Shown: positions 18,163 to 27,383, counted from the stretch's first letter. The stretch is 64,000 nt of DNA from Candidatus Nanopelagicales bacterium (GCA_037045355.1 JBAOHO010000008.1:186001-250000); one strand, 5' to 3'. Notes: generated by a model not told the origin, from the sequence alone. Translations and numbers: made by a program.

Positions 18163-18240
18163 CGTCTCATCGGGTCCGCCTCATCCTCATCGGGTCCGCC
18201 TCAACATCGGGTCCGTCTCATCCTCATCGGGTCCGTCCGT
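18163..18240. repeat. CATCGGGTCCG tandem array upstream of a lipoprotein gene
   Basis: Four copies of CATCGGGTCCG within CTCAT-rich spacers in 18163-18240, on the 5' side of the minus-strand lipoprotein gene. Slippage-prone; possible effect on its promoter. Confidence 0.65.
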
Positions 18241-18388
18241 TCCGTCGAGCCTATTGCCTGGTGGCAGGTCGTGGGACGCCGTCGGCCACTTCCCACGGTG
18301 AGTGAGCCCGATCCACGTGGCTCCTGGGCGTGAGCCAGGATTAGGATCACGGGGTCGCCGTTCAAGAAGTCTCACGTTGGGAGTCGCC

Positions 18389-18694
18389 ATGTCCGCAACG
18401 ATCAACCGGAACGACGCGGAGTCTCGTTACGAGATCCGCGAGTCCGGGGAGCTCGCGGGCATCATCGACTATCGCGAGACGGACGGGGTCCGGGACCTGT
18501 TCCACACCGAGGTGTTCGAGGGATTCACGGGTCGGGGGGTTGCAGCGGAACTGGTCGCCGGGGCCTTGATCGACCTCCGCGAGTCCGGCATCGAGTTGAT
18601 CCCGACCTGCCCCTATATCCAGTCGTGCCTGCGCAAGAACCCGGGAGACCTCGAGTTGGTCCCGACCGACAGGAGGGGCGACTACGACCTCTGA
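18389..18694 (+). CDS. Short GNAT-type N-acetyltransferase (YjdJ-like)
   Basis: 101 residues from ATG 18389 (TTGGGAG upstream). The pattern FHTEVFEGFTGRGVAAELV followed by ALIDLRESG and IPTCPYIQSCLRKNP is typical of the short GNAT family (acetyl-CoA site GRGVA). Usually transfers an acetyl group to an unknown small molecule or protein. Confidence 0.85.
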   Translation: MSATINRNDAESRYEIRESGELAGIIDYRETDGVRDLFHTEVFEGFTGRGVAAELVAGALIDLRESGIELIPTCPYIQSCLRKNPGDLELVPTDRRGDYDL

Positions 18695-18788
18695 TCGGTC
18701 GGTCCTACGACGAAGGTCCGATTGTGGCCGGGATCACTTTGGAGTGACTCTCGAGGTGAGTCAGAAAGACACCTTGGAGGTACTCGCC

Positions 18789-19265
18789 ATGACGAAGATG
18801 CAGAACAACAAGACGCTGAACCGCCGGAAGTGGGTCGCTGCGTCCGCAGCGGTCGTCATGTCCTTCGGTCTCGCTGCCCCGGCAGTCGCCTACGCCGAAC
18901 CTCCCACCGAGCCACCCGCGGTCGATCGCAGCGTGTGGCAGGACGCCCGAGCCGAATTGCGAGCGGCTCTCATGGCTGCGCATCAGGAGTTCCGTGCGGC
19001 TGCCCGTGCCGCCATGGACCAACTCAAGACGGACACCGCCGAGGAGCGAGAGGCGCTGAAGGCCGTCCTGACCAACCCCGAGTCCACCCCTGACCAGCGG
19101 TTTGCCGCCAAACAGCAGTTCCGCACCGACACGGCCGATGAGCGCGCCACTTTCAGGTCTGCCATGCAGCAGGCAGTCGCCGATCACCGTGCCGCGCGCA
19201 AGGCTGCGTGGGAAGCCTTCCGTGCAGCTGTGGGAGGAGAGGTCGCACCGCCTGCCGCCGGATAG
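18789..19265 (+). CDS. Exported Ala-rich helical protein
   Basis: 158 residues from ATG 18789, preceded by TTGGAGG. Basic start and hydrophobic core (WVAASAAVVMSFGLAAPAVAYA) form a signal peptide with cleavage likely after AYA. The mature part is one long amphipathic, charge-rich helix with repeated F-R-A-A spacing (EFRAAARAAMDQLKTDTAEERE; FRTDTADERATFRSAM). The TDTAxER motif occurs twice. Unknown function. A strong terminator follows. Confidence 0.7.
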   Translation: MTKMQNNKTLNRRKWVAASAAVVMSFGLAAPAVAYAEPPTEPPAVDRSVWQDARAELRAALMAAHQEFRAAARAAMDQLKTDTAEEREALKAVLTNPESTPDQRFAAKQQFRTDTADERATFRSAMQQAVADHRAARKAAWEAFRAAVGGEVAPPAAG

Positions 19266-19324
19266 CCGGCCCGATCGGGGCCGCATGGCCCGCACCCATG
19301 CGGTCCACCCACCTGGAGTGACGG

Positions 19325-19360
19325 TGGCCGCCCCGACAAGTCCCGTCGGGGCGGCCATTG
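19325..19360 (+). terminator. Terminator between convergent genes
   Basis: 13-bp perfect stem TGGCCGCCCCGAC / GTCGGGGCGGCCA with a 7-base loop, followed by TTGTCGTGT. Serves the exported protein gene and, from the other strand, the glycosyltransferase. Confidence 0.75.
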
Positions 19361-19368
19361 TCGTGTGC

Positions 19369-20811
19369 TCAGTGAGCGTCCCGCGGTGTGTCTGTGGCTG
19401 GTGCCGGGGCAGGTTCGAATCCCTTGCGGGTCATGGTGCCCCACCCAGACGTTCGGCGCAGTGTCCAAAATGCCTTCAACCGGACCCATGCCAAGTACTG
19501 CCGATAGCCGAAGTTCTCGATGACGGCCGCGATGCAAAGCGTGCGCAGATCCTTCCAGTTCGGATACCGGGCGAAGGCGCGCTCCTCCATCATGATGACG
19601 ACCAGGGAGAGGAACACGCCCCACACCGTGCCCAACAGGAAGATGGCCAGCGCGAGCGGCAGCGACACGAACCCGAAGATCACTCCCACCAGGACGTACA
19701 CGTACCCGAATACCTCCGGTATCGGCCCCAGTAGCTCGAAGGCCCAGAAGTACGGAACCCCGAACATCCCCATCGTTCGGTACCGAGGGTTGAACACCAC
19801 CCCTCGGTTCCGCCAGAGCATCTGGGCCAACCCCCTTTGCCACCGGTCCCGTTGGCTGCGGAGCACCGACAGCGATTCCGGCACCTCGGTCCAGCAGATG
19901 GGATCGGGAAAGAACACGATGCGGCAGGGCTTGTTGAGTTCCCGGTGCCGGCGGTGCAACCGCAGAACGAGCTCGGCGTCCTCGCCGACTGTGGTGGTGT
20001 CGTAGCCCCCGACATCCATGACGGCCTGGCGGCGGAACAAGCCGAAGGCCCCCGAGATGATCAGCAGACTGTCCAGTCGGGACCAGCCGATCCGAGAGCC
20101 GAGGAACGCGCGCAGGTACTCGAGAATCTGCAGATTGGCAAGCATGCGGGCCGGGGTCCGTACGGCGACCAGACGACCGTCACGCAACTCGGAACCATTC
20201 ACCACCCGCACGATCCCGCCGACAGCCACGGTGTGGGGATCCGACTGGAACTCCCACACGAGTCGCGACAACGCCCAGGGGTCGAGCAGGGTGTCGGCGT
20301 CGATGCAGCACACCAGCGGGTAGCGGGCGTAGCGCAGCCCGGCGTTCAACGCATCGGCCTTGCCGCCGTTGTCCTTGTCCACGAAGACGACCCGGGGATC
20401 CGATCGGCTGAAGTAGACGTCTCGCACGGGCTGTGTGTGCAGGTGGCCTTGAGGAGCGCGATCGACCGCGATCATGTCGAACGCGTCGATGATGCGGGGA
20501 GCGGTCTCGTCGCTGGAACCGTCGTTGACGACGACGATCTCCAACTGCGAGAACTGGCTGGCCAGCAGGCTGCGAAGCGACGCGACGATCGTGGCTTGTT
20601 CGTTGTGGGCCGGCACGATGATCGACACCGGCATGCTCAGCGGAGACTCAGCAACGTCGCGGTACGCCCTCATGGGTCGCCGCCGAACGTAGTCGCGGAC
20701 CCCGAACCATCCGACGATGGTCAGCAGCGTCGACGCGATGGCGATCGTCACGAAGTAGACGAGGACCGCTACGGTGACCACCCAGTTGAGGATCTCCAGG
20801 GCCTGACTCAT
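19369..20811 (-). CDS. Processive family 2 glycosyltransferase, membrane bound
   Basis: 480 residues. N-terminal helix (residues 8-34), then a GT-A domain: SIIVPAHNEQATI, VNDGSSDET, DNGGKADALN, CIDADTLLDP (D171-D173, metal), GEDAELVLRLHRRH (catalytic base) and QRDRWQRG (the QxxRW product-binding motif). Two to three further helices lie at 360-420. This architecture fits processive enzymes making beta-linked polysaccharide (PgaC/NodC type). Translation is coupled (4-bp overlap) to the upstream HEAT-repeat gene. Product unknown. Confidence 0.88.
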   Translation of the reverse strand: MSQALEILNWVVTVAVLVYFVTIAIASTLLTIVGWFGVRDYVRRRPMRAYRDVAESPLSMPVSIIVPAHNEQATIVASLRSLLASQFSQLEIVVVNDGSSDETAPRIIDAFDMIAVDRAPQGHLHTQPVRDVYFSRSDPRVVFVDKDNGGKADALNAGLRYARYPLVCCIDADTLLDPWALSRLVWEFQSDPHTVAVGGIVRVVNGSELRDGRLVAVRTPARMLANLQILEYLRAFLGSRIGWSRLDSLLIISGAFGLFRRQAVMDVGGYDTTTVGEDAELVLRLHRRHRELNKPCRIVFFPDPICWTEVPESLSVLRSQRDRWQRGLAQMLWRNRGVVFNPRYRTMGMFGVPYFWAFELLGPIPEVFGYVYVLVGVIFGFVSLPLALAIFLLGTVWGVFLSLVVIMMEERAFARYPNWKDLRTLCIAAVIENFGYRQYLAWVRLKAFWTLRRTSGWGTMTRKGFEPAPAPATDTPRDAH

Positions 20812-21842
20812 CGGTGCTCCAGCAGGATGAGTTGCTCACTGGCTCGTTGGGCGGCGAAACGATCAGGACCCGATGCGACTTGTTCCAACGCTCGGTGACC
20901 GGTCGGTCCCAGGCGTCCCAGAGCCTCGGCCGCGTTGGAGCGTACCCACCACACGGGGTCCGTCATGGCTGTTCGCAGTGCCGAGACCCCATCGGGATTT
21001 CCCAGTTCGCCGATTGCCCGGGCGGCCTGAGTGCGCAGCGGCGGGTAAGGGTCCACCAGCGCGACCTCGAGGTCGGCAAGCGATGAGGTGTCACCGCAGT
21101 GACCGAGGGCTCGCACCGCGCTCACCCGTTCCTCGTGGGAGCCGATCGCGAACAGATGGTGCAGGGCGGGAGCGGCCGCCGGGTCGCCGATCAGCCCGAG
21201 TGCCCGCGCGAGGCCTGTGCGGACGGCCTCGTCGGGATGGGGCGAGTCGCATTCACGCTCGAGGGCCGTCAGGCAGGGCTGCAGTGCCCAGGGGCCGACG
21301 AGGCGTTCGACAAGGCGTTCCCAGGGCAGGCTCCGGGCCCGGAGGCCATCGATCAGAGCTCGCGCTGCGTTGTCGTTGTGGCGCAGGCCCAGGGCCCGGG
21401 CGGCCACGAGTCGAACGTCCGAGTCTCGATCCTGCAGGGCCCGCGCCGCGGCCCTGACTCCATCGGGGTCGTGGAGGAGATTCAGCAGCAGCACTGAGGT
21501 GCCGCGGGCTACCGGATCGCGACGGCTCGTCCGAGCGATGAGGTCGTCGTGCAGGGCCGCGTAGTTGGGTAGTTGCTGCAGGTCGCGGACATCCTGCTGC
21601 GATGTCGTGAGCACGGCGACCAGGTCGTTGAGGCCGGGTCCGTGACCCGCCGCCACGGTCAGGAGTTCGTTTCGGTCTGCGTCAGTTCCGACGAGGGCAG
21701 CCCGGTAGGCCGCACGCCTTTCGATCATGGTTGCTTCGCGCCGGTCGCGTCCTGCCTTACCGGTCGCGACGAGGATGAGGATCGTGACAGTCGCGGCGGC
21801 GATGACGGCCGTGACCAGCAGGACTGCGGTGGTGTCCATCAA
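20808..21842 (-). CDS. Membrane-anchored HEAT-repeat protein
   Basis: 344 residues: a single N-terminal helix (residues 5-27), then at least five HEAT/PBS-type repeats from about 110 (DSDVRLVAARALGLRHNDNA; PLRTQAARAIGELG; WWVRSNAAEALGRLG). First gene of a two-gene operon with the glycosyltransferase and overlaps its start (ATGA). Probably a scaffold for the polysaccharide synthase; inference from coupling. Confidence 0.8.
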   Translation of the reverse strand: MMDTTAVLLVTAVIAAATVTILILVATGKAGRDRREATMIERRAAYRAALVGTDADRNELLTVAAGHGPGLNDLVAVLTTSQQDVRDLQQLPNYAALHDDLIARTSRRDPVARGTSVLLLNLLHDPDGVRAAARALQDRDSDVRLVAARALGLRHNDNAARALIDGLRARSLPWERLVERLVGPWALQPCLTALERECDSPHPDEAVRTGLARALGLIGDPAAAPALHHLFAIGSHEERVSAVRALGHCGDTSSLADLEVALVDPYPPLRTQAARAIGELGNPDGVSALRTAMTDPVWWVRSNAAEALGRLGPTGHRALEQVASGPDRFAAQRASEQLILLEHR

Positions 21843-21984
21843 CCCCTCCGACGATTGCCCGCGCGGTGGAACCCCCCCGTATGGCCCCCCACGCCAACAA
21901 GCACAAGGCTAGTGGGGCGCGACGACAAGGGTGAACGGTTGGGACATCGTCAGGGGGTGGACCTGGGGCAGTGTCTGCCGGCGG

Positions 21985-22698
21985 TCAGGTGACGACCATG
22001 GCGATCGCGACGTACTGGGTCACGAACGCCGCGATCGTGAACGAGTGGAATACCTCGTGGTAGCCGAACCAGTCGGGGTGCGGGTCAGGGCGCTTGCGTC
22101 CGTAGACGATGCCACCGGCCGTGTAGAGCAGTCCGCCCAACGCGAGCAGTCCGACCACGCCGCCACCGTATTCCGTCCAGATCGCAGGCAGGAAGAACAC
22201 CGCCACCCAGCCCAGGGCGAGGTAGGACCCTACGACGAGCCAACGCGGCGCCCCCCACCACAGCACCCTCACCACCAGACCCAGGAGCGCGATCGACCAC
22301 ACGAGGATGAGCATGATCGTGCCGGTGCGGCGATCGGTCAGTGCGGCGGCGAAGGGTGTGTAGCTGCCGGCGATGAACACGTAGATGTTCGCGTGGTCGA
22401 GGCGGCGCAGCATCGCATTGGTGCGTTGGCCGCCGGCCCCGAGGTGGTAGGAGGCGCTCGTACCGAACAGCAGAACTGTCGTGGCGACGTAGACGGCAAC
22501 TGCCAGGCGCAAACCTTCGGACGGCGTGACGACGAGGAGTCCCAGGCCCATGACGAACGCCAGCGGAGCCGCGCCGAAGTGCAGCCAACCCCGCAGTCTT
22601 GGCTTCACCGCTGCCTCGAGCGAGTGACGCAGGTCGTCCAGCCGCTCGCCTGGATGTGCGTACGGTGCCGCCGGGCGCTCGCTCTCGTCTACTGCCAT
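21985..22698 (-). CDS. TrhA/haemolysin III family membrane protein
   Basis: 237 residues, seven predicted helices. Family residues: SASYHL near 82, DHANIYVFIAGSYTP near 104 and HEVFHSF near 218, the conserved His/Asp/Ser set of the PAQR-haemolysin III superfamily (putative metal-dependent hydrolases, involved in membrane lipid homeostasis). An 18-bp perfect palindrome starts three bases upstream of the ATG, so a repressor there would block transcription or a very short leader. Confidence 0.88.
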   Translation of the reverse strand: MAVDESERPAAPYAHPGERLDDLRHSLEAAVKPRLRGWLHFGAAPLAFVMGLGLLVVTPSEGLRLAVAVYVATTVLLFGTSASYHLGAGGQRTNAMLRRLDHANIYVFIAGSYTPFAAALTDRRTGTIMLILVWSIALLGLVVRVLWWGAPRWLVVGSYLALGWVAVFFLPAIWTEYGGGVVGLLALGGLLYTAGGIVYGRKRPDPHPDWFGYHEVFHSFTIAAFVTQYVAIAMVVT

Positions 22699-22700
22699 TT

Positions 22701-22718
22701 ACCTACGGTACCGTAGGT
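22701..22718. promoter_or_regulatory. Perfect 18-bp palindrome, putative operator
   Basis: ACCTACGGTACCGTAGGT is its own reverse complement and lies directly upstream of the TrhA-like start codon (22698). The style suits a TetR-type dimer site, but no regulator gene is adjacent. Confidence 0.65.
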
Positions 22719-22793
22719 TTCGGTTGTCGCCTCCCGGGTTCTGGGCCACGATGACCTGGTTCCGAGGGGTCCGCGCCGGTTGGGAGCAGAGAG

Positions 22794-23627
22794 TCAGGAC
22801 AACGTTCCGATCTCGAACATGGCCAGCGCGGCGGTCGGCTCCAGCTGTCCGCCGTGCTGTGCGCTGAAGGAGTCGCTGGCATCCTTACCGCACAGTTGCT
22901 CGATCCGGGCTGCCCCTCCGGGATGTTGTCTGATCCACGCCGTCAAGTCGTAGACGGTGCTGCCGATGGCCACCCAGCAACTCGCCGGTGTTGCGTGGCG
23001 CTGCACGTCCGCCAGAGTGAACTCAGCCGTGGTCGGAACTTGTGAGGGAGAGGGAGATGGGGTCGCGATGGTGGGTCGCTGGGAAGGTTCTCCCGGGGAG
23101 CTGGCGGTCGACGGTGATTCGAGGGGTGATGCGGAACTCTCCGGTTCGGGCAACGGATCTCCTTGAGTCGCAGCGATCCGTGTTGCCCACACAGCCTGAG
23201 CCCCGGAGTCACCGACCCTGATGACCTGAACTGTGGCGACCAGTGAAAGGACGACCGCCAGCACGGCCAATATCCGAATAATCAGTGGGGTCCCCGCATC
23301 CTGGCCCCGGTCGACCAGGCGGTCAACCACCACGAGAAGCAGGACGCCGACGAACATCACGGCTGAGAACAAGGGCATGGTGTCCCCGAGCGCCGCGTGT
23401 TGGGCCGGTTCTCCGACTCGGGCGGCCAGTGCTTCCCCCGACTCCTTCGCCGCCCATGAACAGAACGTGGCCGCGAACGCCAAGCCGACGACCCACCACC
23501 CGAGGTTCTTGCGCCACTGTCGTCGTACTGAGATCACGAGGACCCCGACGAAGGTCAGCGGGACGAGAACGACCGCGGCGTGAACCACCAGCGCATGGAC
23601 CGGAAGACCGTTGACCAGATCGAACAC
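22794..23627 (-). CDS. DUF2231 membrane domain fused to cytochrome b5 domain
   Basis: 277 residues. Residues 1-140 hold four hydrophobic helices starting GLPVHALVVHAAVVLVPL, the DUF2231 signature (His11, His16). A Pro/Ser linker (155-200) leads to a cytochrome b5-like heme domain: TLADVQRHATPASCWVAIG, then HPGG with axial His235 and a second His258 in AQHGG. Likely a membrane heme electron carrier with the b5 domain on one face. The start of the b5 domain is well conserved; redox partner unknown. Confidence 0.82.
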   Translation of the reverse strand: MFDLVNGLPVHALVVHAAVVLVPLTFVGVLVISVRRQWRKNLGWWVVGLAFAATFCSWAAKESGEALAARVGEPAQHAALGDTMPLFSAVMFVGVLLLVVVDRLVDRGQDAGTPLIIRILAVLAVVLSLVATVQVIRVGDSGAQAVWATRIAATQGDPLPEPESSASPLESPSTASSPGEPSQRPTIATPSPSPSQVPTTAEFTLADVQRHATPASCWVAIGSTVYDLTAWIRQHPGGAARIEQLCGKDASDSFSAQHGGQLEPTAALAMFEIGTLS

Positions 23628-23693
23628 GCGGACCAGTGTGCCCGGTGCCGCGAGGAGTTACTGCCGATCGCTCAGGAAACGTTCGGCTGACTG

Positions 23694-24746
23694 CTACCTC
23701 GTCCGCTTCAGTGCCGCATCCAGCGCTGCGCGCTGCTGGCTCACACTGGGTGGCTTGCCGGTACCGCCCAACATGACCAGGGCCATCGACGGGCCTCGGG
23801 TGGTCCCGAGGACGTCCAGGTAGTGGTTGCGCACCGACCCACTCGGCAGCGAGTGCCTCACCTTGATTCGGGTTGACAGCAGCCCCGAGCCGAGCGCGCC
23901 CGTGGTCATGGGCTGGAGTCTGGCTTTCGCCTGCATCTCGTCATCGGTGAGAAGCTTGCGCAAGCACTTCACGCTCGCGGTCGACAGCGCCTCGGACAGG
24001 GTCGCGCGGGCCTGGGGCTTCTTCGCGAATCGGGTGGTCACCGCGCCTGACCACTGGTCGCCGCCCCGCCGAGTGAACAATCCTGTGGAGACCTTCTCGG
24101 GGGCAGATCCGGAGTCTGTGTCGGGGCAGATGTCGCCCACCTCACCGGAATCCATCAGTCCACCGAGCAACCCGAGATCATCCAGGCCGTCATCAGCCTC
24201 CTCCCAGCCGCTCCCCGGCATCTGGGATTGTCGCAACGTGGGCGGACCCTCCTTGGGCTGTCGTGGATCCAGCGGATCATTTCCGGTGCCCGAGCCGGAG
24301 GGAATGAAGATGTTGCCTGCGATGTCGTCGTCGTCCTCGATGATGCGAGTCGTGACGTTGCCGCTGCAGCTGAACGTATTGGCGCCCTTGGTGGGAGCGG
24401 ACACCTCGCAACTGACGGTCGGTCCCGGGTTCGCGAAGTTGATGAACGCGTGGCATCCCCAGGTGACGGGGATCCCCGTATTGGTCAGTGCTGCGGACCC
24501 CGATGTCGGTATGCCCGTTGCGGCGAAGATCGCGTACTGCGCCATCGAGGCCGGATTGGGCATCACGGGCGTGTAGAGGATCGGTCGGACGTTCGTCTGA
24601 GCACCCGTCTTGTTGAAAATGAACATCGTGCAGGTGTCCTTCCACGCCCAGGCTTTCGCCGAGGGTGCCTGGACCGATGCGGACCCGATGAACAGTCCTG
24701 CGGTGGCGATCGCGATCGTCGCCAGGAAGATGCTGAGCCTACGCAT
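23694..24746 (-). CDS. Secreted protein under a putative iron box
   Basis: 350 residues from ATG 24746 (GGAGGACCC just before). Signal peptide (RRLSIFLATIAIATAGLFIG, cleavage near ASVQA). Mature protein has cysteines in TCTMFIFN, WGCHAF, SCEV and FSCSG, an acidic linker (EDDDDIAGN; EEADDGLDDLG), and a basic C-terminal half. No family recognised. An IdeR/DtxR-like palindrome lies 47 bp upstream, so expression is probably iron-dependent. Confidence 0.65.
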   Translation of the reverse strand: MRRLSIFLATIAIATAGLFIGSASVQAPSAKAWAWKDTCTMFIFNKTGAQTNVRPILYTPVMPNPASMAQYAIFAATGIPTSGSAALTNTGIPVTWGCHAFINFANPGPTVSCEVSAPTKGANTFSCSGNVTTRIIEDDDDIAGNIFIPSGSGTGNDPLDPRQPKEGPPTLRQSQMPGSGWEEADDGLDDLGLLGGLMDSGEVGDICPDTDSGSAPEKVSTGLFTRRGGDQWSGAVTTRFAKKPQARATLSEALSTASVKCLRKLLTDDEMQAKARLQPMTTGALGSGLLSTRIKVRHSLPSGSVRNHYLDVLGTTRGPSMALVMLGGTGKPPSVSQQRAALDAALKRTR

Positions 24747-24792
24747 GGGTCCTCCTGCAGTCGCCGCCACTCGGGTCGGATCCGAATGGAGA

Positions 24793-24808
24793 GTTAGGCG
24801 AACCTAAC
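24793..24808 (-). promoter_or_regulatory. IdeR/DtxR-type iron box
   Basis: GTTAGGCGAACCTAAC: inverted GTTAGG/CCTAAC. It matches 13 of 14 bases of the right part of the iron-box consensus (TTAGGCTAACCTAA). Positioned 47 bp before the start of the secreted protein gene. Confidence 0.65.
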
Positions 24809-24871
24809 AGGAATGTTCCTGGCGCGAGCCGGTCTCGGTGCGACTCTCACCCGTTGGCCGCCTGTCGGATG

Positions 24872-24904
24872 GTGGATGCACCGTGGATGCACCGTGGATG
24901 CGCC
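24872..24904. repeat. Three 11-bp tandem repeats
   Basis: GTGGATGCACC, GTGGATGCACC, GTGGATGCGCC back to back, between the iron box and the end of the peptidase gene. Confidence 0.8.
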
Positions 24905-24939
24905 GAAGCAGTTGCCCACAGTTCCTGACAGGCTCCACG

Positions 24940-27339
24940 TCAACTGAGGTCGAAGTTCTTCGTCACCAAGGTGGCGTCCGCTTGCTTGCCGCGGGGCCAC
25001 CACGAGAAGGTGGTGTCCGGCCGGGGTGGCAGTCCGAGCGCGGGATCGTCAGGGAACGTATTCGTCTGGTCGGTCACCAGGACGTCGAAGCTGCTCCCGG
25101 GCGCCAGTCCCACCTCCACCGTGTACCCGTCTGCCGGAATCCCCTGGCCGAGGACGCTCCATGTGTCGGACGGTTGAGCAGGCACCGGTTTGCCGTTGAT
25201 GGCGAGCGTCTTGAACTCGCCATCGGTTGTCATCGTGTACCACAAGTTCAGGGCATCCCTGGTTGAGCGCACGTCGAACTCGACCACTCTTTGCCCACCA
25301 GAGGTCCGGTCGGACTGCACCTTCAGGGCAGGTGCGGAGTCCTGCGTCGTCACGCGGGCGGGGTTGCTCAAGACCGTCTGGGTTTCATACCGTTTCGCTT
25401 CGACCGGGTAGTACATGATCAACTCCGCGGGCGCGGGCTCGCTGGCGGGGTTGGCTCCCAAGACGTTCTGCGTCCATTCGTCGGGCTCGCTGTCGTCACT
25501 GAACCACTGGGCCGTGCCGTTGTTGGCGTCGATCGCGTAAACCAGGCTGTTGGGCTGCTGATAGTTCGGGCCCACTAGCGGGGTGGCGGTACCGATCGCC
25601 AACAGCACTGCGGCGGTGGCTCCGAGAACGAGGGTGAAGTACTGCCCGAAGGCTTGTCCGATCAGATCCAGCACCGGCAACAGGATGCAGATCGTCAGCG
25701 CTGCGAAGAACGACACCAGGAACCCGGTCGAGAGGTTCAGACCCTGATAGATCAGCGCCAGCACCGGGAAGATGAAGACCACCACCACGAACGACAGGAT
25801 CAAGTCCACCGTCGTAACGACCGTGGTCTTACTGACCAGGACCCGCACCAAGTAGGCGGCCGACATCAACAGCAGCGGGATGGCGACCAGATAGGCAGCG
25901 GGAGGGGCTGCGAGGGTGCCCAGGATTGCCAGAACGGCCCACACCAGCAAAGCGCCGAGTTGGAGACTTTCGACCGAGTGGAACTTGCGGGCCCGGATCA
26001 GCAGCGCCACCGTAGCCGTCCCCACGGCGAATACGAACGTCACCATGTACAACTGCCCGCGATACGGGTCGGTATCGAACATGCCCGACAGGCTGATGAA
26101 TGCGCGAGTGTCCCAGCGCACCAGGTAGACGAATCCGAGGAGCAACTGCGTGATGAGGATTCCCAGCACGGCCGAACCCGCCGCGGTCACAGCACCTCGG
26201 GCGATACCCGACATGCTGATCATGTCCCGCCGGGCGGCGACCACGATCGCGATGATCAGCAGAATCAGTGCCAGAGCGAGTAACGCGTGGGCCACTACGA
26301 CGGGGTACGACACCAGGATCGGTCCGACCGTGAACCACACGAGTTCCTGTTCGGGATTGGAGTCCAACGAAGGTTGATCGGCGATCGACCGGATGAGCCC
26401 CAGGAGCATGTCACCCGTGTACTGCAGGGCCCCGGGTGAGAAGTTCTCCAGGTTGTCGCTGGGGGTGTGGTAACGAACGTTGTTACCGATCGGTGCGAAC
26501 GCGAGTCCTGGTGCTCCCAAGGTGTCGAGGATCGAGAAGTCCGTGCTGTTCTCCAGCTGTTGGTAGGCGAAGTAGAACAACGAACTGGCCAACGGAGCCG
26601 ACTGGCTCTCGCGGTACGCGTTCAACAGATCCTGGTTCACACTGGAGCCCTCGAAGAACAGGCTCTTGCCCGTTGTTCCGCGGTACTCGAAGTTCAGGAC
26701 GTACTTCACATCCTTCGCCCATTCGTTCTCGGTCACGAACAGGACCGAACCGCCGAGCACGGATTCCTCGGCATCGGAGAACAGGAAGATCACGTCGTGC
26801 TCGAGCGGTGGCGACGCTTTCATCGCGCGCAAGGTCTCGACGAACGCGGCCATCGCTCCACCGTCGTCGCTGGCTCCCGGGCCGTTCGCCACCGAGTCGT
26901 AGTGGCCATCGATGATGATGGCGTCGGAACTGTCGCTCGTACCGGGTACCCGGACCAAGATGTTGGTGACACTCGTCGTGGTGAACGGCGACGTGAACTC
27001 GGGAGCGTCGAACGGAACCTTCTTGCCCGTGGCGAACCACTGCTGGGTCTGGTCCCCGGACTGCAGTATCGGTTCGTATCCGATCTCCTCGATTTCCGCG
27101 ACGAGTTGCTCGCGGACACGCTTGTTATCAGCACTTCCGCCGGGATGTGGGATCCCGTTGCCCGCGATCGCCTCCACTGTTGCCATCGCCCGTGCGGCGG
27201 AGAACTGATCGGCGGGAATGTCAGCCGGCGCCGGATTCGGGGTAGTCAGTTGCATGACTCCGACCCCGATGGCCGCGGCCATGACCACGAATGCGAGTGC
27301 GGCGCCGAGCACCTGGTGTCCGGTGGGCTTAGGGGGCAT
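24940..27339 (-). CDS. Membrane-anchored M28 family zinc peptidase with polytopic C-terminal region
   Basis: 799 residues from ATG 27339 (a GTG at 27417 would add 26). Helix at 9-31, then an M28 aminopeptidase domain: zinc ligands and catalytic residues His146 (DGHYDSV), Asp158 (GASDDGG), Glu191/Glu192 (DAEES), NFEYRG and His in RYHTPSD. After that come about eight to nine helices (about 345-610) and an extracytoplasmic beta-rich tail. Layout matches the ER metallopeptidase ERMP1 / vacuolar Pff1 group and their bacterial relatives. Cleaves peptides outside the cell; substrate unknown. Confidence 0.85.
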   Translation of the reverse strand: MPPKPTGHQVLGAALAFVVMAAAIGVGVMQLTTPNPAPADIPADQFSAARAMATVEAIAGNGIPHPGGSADNKRVREQLVAEIEEIGYEPILQSGDQTQQWFATGKKVPFDAPEFTSPFTTTSVTNILVRVPGTSDSSDAIIIDGHYDSVANGPGASDDGGAMAAFVETLRAMKASPPLEHDVIFLFSDAEESVLGGSVLFVTENEWAKDVKYVLNFEYRGTTGKSLFFEGSSVNQDLLNAYRESQSAPLASSLFYFAYQQLENSTDFSILDTLGAPGLAFAPIGNNVRYHTPSDNLENFSPGALQYTGDMLLGLIRSIADQPSLDSNPEQELVWFTVGPILVSYPVVVAHALLALALILLIIAIVVAARRDMISMSGIARGAVTAAGSAVLGILITQLLLGFVYLVRWDTRAFISLSGMFDTDPYRGQLYMVTFVFAVGTATVALLIRARKFHSVESLQLGALLVWAVLAILGTLAAPPAAYLVAIPLLLMSAAYLVRVLVSKTTVVTTVDLILSFVVVVFIFPVLALIYQGLNLSTGFLVSFFAALTICILLPVLDLIGQAFGQYFTLVLGATAAVLLAIGTATPLVGPNYQQPNSLVYAIDANNGTAQWFSDDSEPDEWTQNVLGANPASEPAPAELIMYYPVEAKRYETQTVLSNPARVTTQDSAPALKVQSDRTSGGQRVVEFDVRSTRDALNLWYTMTTDGEFKTLAINGKPVPAQPSDTWSVLGQGIPADGYTVEVGLAPGSSFDVLVTDQTNTFPDDPALGLPPRPDTTFSWWPRGKQADATLVTKNFDLS

Positions 27340-27383
27340 CTGCTCAGGCTTGCGAATCGGTCGGGGGCATGCAACCGCTTTGA

